From: DVEG01 sp964405435
GTDB taxonomy: Bacteria > Cyanobacteriota > Cyanobacteriia > Cyanobacteriales > Oscillatoriaceae
DNA length: 64,000 bases
Reading direction: 5' to 3'
Assembly: GCA_964405435.1 (NCBI GenBank)
Contig: CAYOOD010000004.1
Location: 62,001 to 126,000, forward strand
This document shows, piece by piece, positions 57,887 to 64,000 of this stretch. The translations under genes were made by a program, and so were the position numbers. Within the stretch, counting starts at the first letter, position 1, and each line of letters starts with the position of its first letter. A model generated the notes under the pieces. The model searched no databases. It saw only the letters and a list, made by a program, of their open reading frames with translations, and was not told the DNA's origin.

Positions 57887-58969
57887 ATGACGACCGCCCT
57901 ACACAAACCCAACTTTATCGAGTCGTTGCTGGGTGACGAAGCAGAAGACTTGCTGACATACAAGGCGAAAGTTCCCAAAGAAATGCTGCACCTGCCGGGG
58001 CCGGATTTTCTAGACCGGATCTGGGCGCACAGCGATCGCTCCCCGCAAGTCCTGCGCAGCTTGCAGCAGTTGTATTCCACAGGCCGCTTGGCCAACACCG
58101 GCTATCTTTCCATCCTGCCCGTCGATCAGGGGATCGAACACTCAGCGGGTGCCTCCTTTGCCCCCAACCCCCTGTATTTCGATCCCGAAAATATTATTAA
58201 GCTGGCGATCGCGAGCGGCTGCAATGGCGTGGCCACCACCCTCGGCGTTTTGGGCAGCGTTTCGCGCAAGTACGCTCACAAAATCCCCTTCATCGTCAAA
58301 ATCAATCACAACGAACTGCTCACCTATCCCAACAAATACGATCAGATCGCGTTCGCCTCTGTCGAGCAAGCCTGGAATCTGGGAGCCGTCGCCGTAGGAG
58401 CAACGATATACTTTGGTTCCGAAGAATCAACCCGCCAGATTCAAGAAGTGAGCAAAGCCTTTGCTCGCGCCCACGAACTGGGCATGGCAACGATTCTCTG
58501 GTGCTACCTGCGCAACAGCGCTTTCAAACAAGTGAAAGACTATCACGTTGCCGCCGATCTCAGCAGCCAAGCCAACCATCTGGGCGTGACAATTGAAGCA
58601 GACATCATCAAGCAGAAGCTGCCCGAATGCAATAACGGTTATGCCGGCGTCTCCCAAGCCACCGGCAAGAAATACGGCATGACGCACGAGCGGGTTTATT
58701 CAGAACTGACGAGCGATCATCCCATTGACTTGACGCGCTATCAGGTCCTCAATTGCTATGCCGGTCGCGCGGGTTTGATTAACTCTGGCGGCGCTGCCAG
58801 CAAAAACGACTTTGCCGAAGCGGTACGCACGGCAGTGATTAACAAGCGAGCCGGCGGAACGGGCTTGATTTCCGGACGCAAGACGTTCCAGCGTCCGTTT
58901 GAGGAAGGGGTGAAGTTATTTCACGCCATTCAGGATGTCTATCTCTCGCCCGATGTAACGATCGCCTGA
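57887..58969 (+). CDS. fbaB: Class I fructose-bisphosphate aldolase (DhnA/FbaB type)
   Basis: 360 aa. GYLSILPVDQGIEHSAGASF, IIKLAIASGCNGVATTLGVL, PFIVKINHNELLTY and GTGLISGRKTFQRPFEEGVK are characteristic of the DhnA-type class I aldolases (TIM barrel, Schiff-base lysine, no metal). It interconverts fructose 1,6-bisphosphate with dihydroxyacetone phosphate and glyceraldehyde 3-phosphate in glycolysis and the Calvin cycle. Cyanobacteria usually also have a class II enzyme. Start chosen at ATG after GAGGAAAAATTGCC. Ordinary housekeeping gene. Confidence 0.93.
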   Translation: MTTALHKPNFIESLLGDEAEDLLTYKAKVPKEMLHLPGPDFLDRIWAHSDRSPQVLRSLQQLYSTGRLANTGYLSILPVDQGIEHSAGASFAPNPLYFDPENIIKLAIASGCNGVATTLGVLGSVSRKYAHKIPFIVKINHNELLTYPNKYDQIAFASVEQAWNLGAVAVGATIYFGSEESTRQIQEVSKAFARAHELGMATILWCYLRNSAFKQVKDYHVAADLSSQANHLGVTIEADIIKQKLPECNNGYAGVSQATGKKYGMTHERVYSELTSDHPIDLTRYQVLNCYAGRAGLINSGGAASKNDFAEAVRTAVINKRAGGTGLISGRKTFQRPFEEGVKLFHAIQDVYLSPDVTIA

Positions 58970-59565
58970 CGGGGGAGAAGGAAATTTCTAGTGTTTTGTC
59001 AAGATTATTCTGGAGGGTGGGTTGGGGAGTTGCCGGGAAAAGGGGGATTAGGGGATGGAGCGATCGCGAGAAACGCAACTAACACTCTTTCCCCTCAGCC
59101 TCATCGAATAACGCTAACTTGAAGTTATTCGGTTGGGCAAGGCTTTTAGGTCTACCCAACCGAATAAAAAATGGTGAAGGGTTGGTTTAAAAAAATCGGG
59201 GGTTTCGATCGCGCTATAAATCAGATTTGTGAAAGAAATATAATGAAAATTCGGCGGGCTTCGCGGCAAAGAAGCCTGAAGAGGCATTGAGAATGTCAGG
59301 AAATGGAACTCGCGCCGCACAAGCCCGAACTACTTGATGCAAGCAACGGGGACGAGCGGCAGCGTCGCCCGTGGTGGGTTCTGCGGGCGGTGGGGACACG
59401 CCAGAACGGGCACGGCACCCCTTCTCCTGCCTGCCGCCGGCAGCTCCCGATTGAGAGTGAGTTTGCAGGCGCTCCGACTGAAAAAGTTAAAAAAACACTA
59501 ATGTCGAGCCCGATCTGGGATTTGTCTGAGAGATTAGAGATTGGCCGCACTGGAGCAAGTAAAGC
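58970..59565. other. 596-bp intergenic region with nested inverted repeats
   Basis: Between the aldolase and aminotransferase genes. Contains a 13-bp perfect inverted repeat (59125-59137 with 59155-59167; TTATTCGGTTGGG) and an overlapping 7-bp one (GAATAAC 59105-59111 with GTTATTC 59124-59130). The right half (59290-59480) is GC-rich and structured, with CGCC/GGCG repeats, and might include a small RNA or a long leader. I recognise no known RNA family and no convincing gene. Confidence 0.5.
59125..59167. repeat. 13-bp perfect inverted repeat, 17-nt loop
   Basis: TTATTCGGTTGGG and CCCAACCGAATAA, followed by AAAAA. The GGTTGGG core resembles the palindromic family at 3588-3620. Without a T-run on either useful side it is not a standard terminator. 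Confidence 0.75.
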
Positions 59566-60729
59566 ATGAAGCTGGCAGCACGAGTTGGTCAGGTGACACC
59601 TTCCTTAACGTTGGCGATCGACGCGAAAGCCAAGGCGATGAAAGCCGAAGGCATTGATATTTGTAGTTTTAGCGCCGGAGAACCGGATTTCGACACGCCG
59701 GCGCATATAAAAGCAGCGGCAAAGCAGGCGCTGGACGCTGGAAAGACAAAATATGGCCCAGCAGCCGGGGAGCTGAAGCTGCGAGAAGCGATCGCCCGCA
59801 AGCTGAAAACTGAAAACGGTTTAGATTACAAAGCAGAAAACATCATTGTCACGAATGGCGGCAAGCATTCGCTCTATAACCTAATGATGGTGCTGCTCGA
59901 TCCGGGGGATGAGGTGATCGTCCCCGCGCCCTACTGGCTGAGCTATCCAGAAATGGTGACGCTGGCGGGTGGGGTGTCGGTTATCGTTCCCACCGATGCC
60001 AAGAGCAACTACAAAATCACCCCCGAACAACTGCGCGCGGCTTGCACTCCCAAAACGCGCTTGTTCGTGATGAATTCGCCCTCCAATCCGACGGGCATGG
60101 TTTACACGCCGGAGGAACTGAAGGCGCTCGCGGAAGTCGTCGTCGAGAAAGATATCTTGGTCGTCTCCGACGAGATCTATGAGAGAATCATCTACGACGG
60201 CGCGAAACAAGTCAGTATCGGCTCGTTCGGGCCGGAGATATTCGCCCGGACGATTATCAGCAATGGCTTTGCCAAGGCATACTCGATGACTGGCTGGCGG
60301 TTGGGCTATCTGGCGGGGCCAAAAGATATCGTAAAAGCGACGATTACCCTGCAAAGTCACAGCACGTCTAACGTGTGTACGTTTGCCCAGTATGGGGCGA
60401 TCGCAGCGCTAGAGGGTTCGCAAGATTGCGTCGAAGAAATGCGCCTAGCTTTTGCCGAACGGCGGAAGGCGGTACTGGAGCTGCTCAATGCCATCCCCGG
60501 GCTGAGCTGTCCGATACCGGAGGGAGCGTTTTACGTCTTTCCCAATATCAGCAAAACGGGGATGACATCGCTGCAATTTTGCGACGGGTTGCTGGAAAAG
60601 GGAGTCGCAGCGGTTCCGGGGGTTGCCTTTGGTTCCGACGACTGCATCCGCCTCTCCTATGCAACGGATATGGCCACAATTGAAAAAGGGATGGCCAGGT
60701 TGGAGGCGTTTGCGAGAGCGATCGTCTAG
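59566..60729 (+). CDS. aspC: Pyridoxal-phosphate aspartate aminotransferase
   Basis: 387 aa. Fold-type I aminotransferase of subgroup I-gamma: substrate loop FSAGEPDFDTP, PLP phosphate region TNGGKHSLYNL, FVMNSPSNPTGMVY, VSDEIYERI, and the Schiff-base lysine Lys237 in NGFAKAYSMTGWRLGY. It should exchange amino groups between aspartate/glutamate and oxaloacetate/2-oxoglutarate; cyanobacterial enzymes of this group may also act on prephenate. The last codons (MARLEAFARAIV) are partly duplicated at 62385-62402. A long hairpin follows the stop. Confidence 0.94.
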   Translation: MKLAARVGQVTPSLTLAIDAKAKAMKAEGIDICSFSAGEPDFDTPAHIKAAAKQALDAGKTKYGPAAGELKLREAIARKLKTENGLDYKAENIIVTNGGKHSLYNLMMVLLDPGDEVIVPAPYWLSYPEMVTLAGGVSVIVPTDAKSNYKITPEQLRAACTPKTRLFVMNSPSNPTGMVYTPEELKALAEVVVEKDILVVSDEIYERIIYDGAKQVSIGSFGPEIFARTIISNGFAKAYSMTGWRLGYLAGPKDIVKATITLQSHSTSNVCTFAQYGAIAALEGSQDCVEEMRLAFAERRKAVLELLNAIPGLSCPIPEGAFYVFPNISKTGMTSLQFCDGLLEKGVAAVPGVAFGSDDCIRLSYATDMATIEKGMARLEAFARAIV

Positions 60730-60769
60730 GGCGAACGATCGTATAGTGCGATCGGGATTAACATAGAAG

Positions 60770-60815
60770 GTAGTGCGGGCACTGCCAAGCTTCTCTTTGG
60801 CAATATCCGCACTAC
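60770..60815. repeat. Long hairpin between aspC and the methyltransferase gene
   Basis: Outer stem GTAGTGCGG (60770-60778) with CCGCACTAC (60807-60815); inner stem TGCCAA (60783-60788) with TTGGCA (60797-60802). It could end aspC transcription, though no T-run follows, or be a repeat element. Confidence 0.65.
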
Positions 60816-60856
60816 TACTAAGAACTCACTTCTAAAAACTAAAATCTAAACCTCTC

Positions 60857-62317
60857 ATGTCTGAACTATCCGAGTTGCAAGCACGAGCCGCCGAGTATCT
60901 CCAACAGCAGCAATACAGCGAAGCCATCGCTCTTTACGAGCAAAGCATCGAAGCAAATCCGAGCGTCATGTCCAACTATTGGCAGCTCGGCTTAGCCCTA
61001 CTGCTCCAAGGGCAAGAATCAGAAGCTCAGGTTACCTGGCTTTCAGCTATGGCACAGGCTAGTTCAGAACAAGTCAATGCATGGACGGAAGAACTCATTG
61101 AGGTTTTGGAAGCAGAAGCCGTGCGGCGAGAAGCAGTTTCTGACTTGCAAGTAGCCTGGGTAATGCGCCAGTATATTCGCGAATTCGACCCTGAAAACCT
61201 CAACAATCTTGTGGCCGTGATTTGGCTTTCCGTTCAAATGGGAGAATTCCTAGTGGAAGGAAAGGAAGCTTTATTGGAAGCGAATGAATTGCTTTCGTTA
61301 GGAAAATATAAAGAAATCAAGTCGGATCGGCTTTTGCAAGTATTAGAAAAGCTGAATCCTAGCGATATTAATGCAGGAAATTTTATCAAAAACTCTTTAA
61401 AATGTAAAGCTCTAATTGAGAATGACAATAATTTAGTGAAAATTAAATATAAATACGCTCAAGAATATTACTATCAAGGCATCGATCTAATGGCTATAGG
61501 TAAATCCTGGGAAGCTGTAGATAAATTTCAAAACGCCCTAGAATTCGACCGTGAAATCCCTGATATTCACTGGCAGTTAGGCAATACATTATTGAAACTG
61601 TGCCAATATGAAGGAGCCTTGATTAGTTTTTATCAAGCTCTAGAAATTAACCGAAATTTTGAGGAGGTTCGCGAACAAATTTCTATTATAGAACCTTATT
61701 ACAGTCAATTAAAATTTAAAAAATATGAATTTAGCGCGGATTTATTTACCGAAAATCTTAAAATTTGGCAAGAAAATTTAATTTCCTGGGCTGGCTTTCC
61801 GAATTTGCAAGTATTGGAGATCGGAAGTTGCGAAGGACAGTCTACTTGTTGGCTTTTAGACAATATATTAACTGATAATTCTGCTAAAATCACCTGTGTG
61901 GACTTATTTTTTCATTGGTACGAAAAAATATTTGATTCTAACATTATCAAAAGTGGAGCTTCAGAAAAGGTAGATAAGATTAAAGGGAAGTCGCAGGAGG
62001 TCTTGCGCCACCTGCCATTTAATTGCTATGATGTTATTTATATTGATGGGTCTCATGTAGCAAGCGATATTTTGGAAGATGCTGTTTTGAGCTGGAGGCT
62101 TTTAAAATTAGGAGGCTTACTAATATTTGACGATTATGATTATGTCTTCCTGCGCCAATCTAGCTGTGATTCTAAAAATAGCGCATTTTCCGGCTTGTCT
62201 TCTCATCCAAACTGGAATGCTAAAGTGGGTATAGACGCTTTTCTAATCGGATTTGAGGATAAAATTAAAATGTTATATAAAGGTCATCAAGTTATAGTTG
62301 AAAAAACTTCGGATTAA
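60857..62317 (+). CDS. TPR protein fused to class I SAM-dependent methyltransferase domain
   Basis: 486 aa. TPR-like units at about residues 5-75 (AEYLQQQQYSEAIALYEQSI, NYWQLGLALLLQGQESEAQV) and 195-270 (GKSWEAVDKFQNALEFDREI, IHWQLGNTLLKLCQYEGALI). Residues about 300-440 are a Methyltransf_24-type domain: LQVLEIGSCEGQSTCWLL (SAM loop), KITCVDLFFHWYE, VIYIDGSHVASDILEDAVLS and GGLLIFDDYDYV. Such fusions often modify sugars or glycan precursors; the substrate is unknown. From about 61260 the DNA is clearly more AT-rich than the start of the gene and the surroundings, which suggests fusion with, or origin from, foreign DNA. A 23-bp near-identical direct repeat flanks the gene. Confidence 0.85.
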   Translation: MSELSELQARAAEYLQQQQYSEAIALYEQSIEANPSVMSNYWQLGLALLLQGQESEAQVTWLSAMAQASSEQVNAWTEELIEVLEAEAVRREAVSDLQVAWVMRQYIREFDPENLNNLVAVIWLSVQMGEFLVEGKEALLEANELLSLGKYKEIKSDRLLQVLEKLNPSDINAGNFIKNSLKCKALIENDNNLVKIKYKYAQEYYYQGIDLMAIGKSWEAVDKFQNALEFDREIPDIHWQLGNTLLKLCQYEGALISFYQALEINRNFEEVREQISIIEPYYSQLKFKKYEFSADLFTENLKIWQENLISWAGFPNLQVLEIGSCEGQSTCWLLDNILTDNSAKITCVDLFFHWYEKIFDSNIIKSGASEKVDKIKGKSQEVLRHLPFNCYDVIYIDGSHVASDILEDAVLSWRLLKLGGLLIFDDYDYVFLRQSSCDSKNSAFSGLSSHPNWNAKVGIDAFLIGFEDKIKMLYKGHQVIVEKTSD

Positions 62318-62384
62318 GGAAAAATACTCGTCATTATTAGAGTTAACCGCGCGCTCATTTTCGAGGCAAAGAGACTGTTAAGGA

Positions 62385-62402
62385 ATGGCCAGGTTGGAGG
62401 CG
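62385..62402 (+). repeat. Duplicate of the aspC 3' end
   Basis: ATGGCCAGGTTGGAGGCG is identical to 60691-60708, in the last codons of aspC; with one mismatch the match extends five bases further left. The copy still reads MARLEAIA. The pair brackets the methyltransferase gene. Confidence 0.7.
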
Positions 62403-62433
62403 ATCGCGACTCGGCGCAGACCCATACGAACAG

Positions 62434-62727
62434 CTATGATAATATTTCTGAATATAACTCTGACGTTTTGCCTGCACGGTGTTTAGCCATCGCCTCGGCT
62501 GCAAGCTTAGCCAACAGCTCTGGGGAACGCGCAAACGATTCATCCCAACGACGCTCATCTTCAAGTTCTTCTAGGATCATCATAGCGTGAAGCGTCAGCG
62601 TAGCGGCTCCGTAGGAGCTAGCTATCCCGGAGGGAATCGCATCCTGTTCTTCAGTCGGCAAAGTCTTCAACTGGGCGATGGCTACGCCTCGGCCAAAGGC
62701 CTACGCGCGTTCAAGCAATTCAGTCAT
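62434..62727 (-). pseudogene. Antitoxin-like gene interrupted by two palindromic elements
   Basis: Reading from ATG 62727: MTELLERA, then TAG, then after GCCTTTGGCCGAGGC the frame resumes with VAIAQLKTLPTEEQDAI; a second insertion adds PSGIASSYGAATLTLHAM; then MILEELEDERRWDESFARSP and ELLAKLAAEAMAKHRAGKTS. Without the insertions this is the common cyanobacterial RelE/ParE-partner antitoxin type (LPTEEQDAIA..ILEELEDERRWDESFA). The elements (GCCTTTGGC core; TAGCTAGCTCC plus TACGGAGC) are palindromic repeats; both lengths are multiples of three, but the first brings an in-frame stop. A truncated product from TTG 62670 is conceivable. No toxin gene is visible beside it. Confidence 0.72.
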
Positions 62728-62830
62728 AGCTACCACACTCTTAAACTAAAAATTGCATCCTATCTATTATCGCTCTTTATTGGCAAGTTGAGTAGAGTCT
62801 GAACGCGCTTTTGGAATGCCGTTAAACTCT

Positions 62831-63277
62831 TCACTCCTTCCATTCTACTCGAACGGGTTTGATCTCCTGTTCGTTGTATGCGGTGAGGTTGGCTTTTACA
62901 TTCCCATTTGACCAGCTCATACCTGTAACGTGATATTTATAATTGTCTCCATATTGTGAACGGGCTAAATCCACTGCTTTAGCGCCCGCAGCGCCACCTA
63001 GCGTGAAGCGCATGATGCCAGTAAGTAATAGCATGAGGGCTACCCCAAGGATGAATGTAAGCTTGGGAGGAGAGGCAGAATGACCCGATTGAAGGCTTGC
63101 TGATATTACAGGTGCAGCACGCAACTGTTTGTAGATCCAAACAAAAAGGGCGATCGCCATAATTTTACCGAGAAGCGACATCGAAAGACTGACCGGATCG
63201 AGGCGAAATTCAGTTGCCCAGAGTTCGGCTGGTTTCAAAAAGGGAAGCAGTATAAATGTGGCGATCGCCCATCGCAT
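62831..63277 (-). CDS. Small membrane protein of unknown function
   Basis: 148 aa. A hydrophobic N-terminus, a membrane helix at about residues 33-52 (LLGKIMAIALFVWIYKQL) and another at about 73-92 (TFILGVALMLLLTGIMRFTL) precede a soluble C-terminal part (SQYGDNYKYHVTGMSWSNGN; VKANLTAYNEQEIKPVRVEW) that is probably outside the cytoplasm. No family recognised. The start is uncertain; in-frame Met codons lie further in. It reads toward the antitoxin-like pseudogene on the same strand. Confidence 0.6.
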   Translation of the reverse strand: MRWAIATFILLPFLKPAELWATEFRLDPVSLSMSLLGKIMAIALFVWIYKQLRAAPVISASLQSGHSASPPKLTFILGVALMLLLTGIMRFTLGGAAGAKAVDLARSQYGDNYKYHVTGMSWSNGNVKANLTAYNEQEIKPVRVEWKE

Positions 63278-63774
63278 CGCTCATCGAATTGCCGCAGTCT
63301 TTCCCTATATCCCCGACGCCCGATTGCGGCTGTATTCGTCGGCACTGTTGGCCCTGCGGTGGCCATTCCCCGGTCAATCGTCGCAGGTTCGCAGTTCTGA
63401 TTCGGCGGCGATGGAAAGCTGGATGCTCTTTGGTGAAATGCGATCGCCCTCACTGCCCTGTCTGACTGACTCCCACTCCACGCTGATACCAGACGCGAGC
63501 GTCAATCAGCTCGTCTGGCACTATTTGAGAGATTGCTACGATGAGAGCCCGAACCCGTGAGATGCCTCTGGCGTTTCTCCCGAATGACGAGAGGAATCCC
63601 CTATTTTTTGACAGTAGGAGAAGAGGGCGATCGCATTTCAGGAATTGTCTCCACTATGGCTGCCAGCTATCCTTGAGGGAAATCGAACTCTACCGTTTCA
63701 GCAGCGCTCATTTGCCAATCAAACTCAGCAAATCAGTGGCGACATGGATGGCGAAGGCTCTCAATCTAGTTTAA
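63258..63774 (+). pseudogene. Possibly frameshifted gene remnant
   Basis: Three frames follow one another with protein-like content: frame ending VNQLVWHYLRDCYDESPNP (stop 63560), then IPYFLTVGEEGDRISGIVST (stop near 63670), then LREIELYRFSSAHLPIKLSK and WMAKALNLV (stop 63774). The join SYP/LREIEL is suggestive of one former protein broken by frameshifts. I recognise no family, and the first part overlaps the start of the divergent membrane protein gene by 20 bp, so this is tentative. Confidence 0.3.
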
Positions 63775-63836
63775 AGGGCTTCTGACGAGAGCAAAAGTGG
63801 AAGAAAATATAAAATCTATTAGTTTGCCCCCATTTT

Positions 63837-63850
63837 TTGACTTAAATCAA
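63837..63850. promoter_or_regulatory. FNR/HcpR-type binding site upstream of hcp
   Basis: TTGACTTAAATCAA: an imperfect palindrome matching nine of ten fixed positions of the FNR consensus TTGATnnnnATCAA, and close to the TTGAC..GTCAA site described for HcpR. It ends 61 bp before the hcp start. hcp genes are commonly controlled by CRP/FNR-family regulators that respond to low oxygen or nitric oxide. Confidence 0.55.
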
Positions 63851-63911
63851 CGCGCCAGAAATTCCCAACTCCTAAAATTGTAAACAGCGATTATTTTCCA
63901 GAGGACTGACG

Positions 63912-64000
63912 ATGTTTTGCGAACAATGCGAGCAAACAGCTAGCGGACAAGGATGCCATCAATGGGGAGCCTGTGGCAAAAGTCCAGAGGTGAATGCCGT
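63912..64000 (+). CDS. hcp: Hydroxylamine reductase / hybrid cluster protein (partial, 5' end only)
   Basis: The window ends after about 29 codons: MFCEQCEQTASGQGC, HQWGACGKSPEVNA. The cysteine pattern CxxC-x8-C-x5-C (Cys3, 6, 15, 21) ligates the proximal Fe-S cluster of hybrid cluster proteins. The enzyme handles nitric oxide or hydroxylamine in the cytoplasm under low oxygen. A GAGGAC ribosome binding site precedes the ATG by 5 nt or so. The rest of the gene lies beyond the window. Confidence 0.93.
   Translation, partial: MFCEQCEQTASGQGCHQWGACGKSPEVNA

Noticed and set aside
59303..59569. 88-aa frame overlapping the aspC start (ATGA)
   Set aside because: No recognisable protein pattern, unusual Arg/Pro-rich composition in a structured GC-rich stretch; likely chance.

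Overview
The window looks like chromosomal DNA of a filamentous, Oscillatoriales-type cyanobacterium. Evidence seen directly: very frequent GCGATCGC (HIP1) octamers, arrays of short heptanucleotide tandem repeats (GTGCTGA / TCAGCAC), dispersed palindromic repeats, and typical cyanobacterial families (CHASE2, DUF928, CHAT-TPR, class I fructose-bisphosphate aldolase of the DhnA type). The genus is inference.

About 50 kb (roughly 0.4-52.3 kb) is dominated by one large extracellular-type contractile injection system (eCIS) locus in two divergent arms, with a two-component system in the middle (histidine kinase 31.8-30.7 kb, LuxR-type response regulator 30.6-29.9 kb). The right arm (+) encodes a DUF4255 cap/terminator protein, the sheath, two inner-tube proteins, two small tail-assembly-type proteins, a DUF6760 protein without a normal start codon, gp25, a gpJ-like baseplate protein, a P2-I-like tail protein, a 441-aa accessory protein, and two large single-pass membrane proteins (Ig-like/WD40 and Ig-like/Pro-rich) that could anchor the machine. 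It is split by an unrelated block (DUF928 plus two tandem CHASE2 sensors) and by a four-helix S23-type gene set inside repeat arrays. The left arm (-) encodes a second DUF4255 protein, the eCIS AAA+ ATPase, three large candidate effectors, a YbjN protein, an orphan 180-aa protein, a HEAT-repeat protein, a pseudokinase/periplasmic-binding-protein membrane receptor, a 99-aa protein, a third tube protein, a 1362-aa low-complexity protein, the CIS tube-adaptor protein, VgrG-like spike and PAAR tip. A ParA-like ATPase and a catalytically dead CHAT-TPR protein sit at the left edge.

How the parts may work together: sheath, tubes, baseplate, spike and PAAR tip build the contractile needle; the AAA+ ATPase and small proteins probably assist assembly; the effectors share an N-terminal segment (almost identical at DNA level in two of them) that is probably the loading signal, joined to different C-terminal domains (HExxH zincin, HNH-like, second HExxH). 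The YbjN and 180-aa proteins, placed between effectors, are candidate chaperones or immunity proteins. The central kinase/regulator pair and the inverted repeats between the arms are the obvious regulatory hub.

From 52.6 kb to the end lie ordinary chromosomal genes: a conserved 558-aa protein, an A-type Fe-S carrier, a TPR protein, a 64-aa protein with a clear terminator, a TIGR01777 epimerase-like protein, class I aldolase, aspartate aminotransferase, an AT-rich TPR-methyltransferase flanked by a short direct repeat, an antitoxin-like pseudogene broken by palindromic elements, a small membrane protein, a decayed stretch, and the first codons of hydroxylamine reductase (hcp) with an FNR/HcpR-like site upstream. 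No rRNA, tRNA, CRISPR array or transposase gene was recognised.
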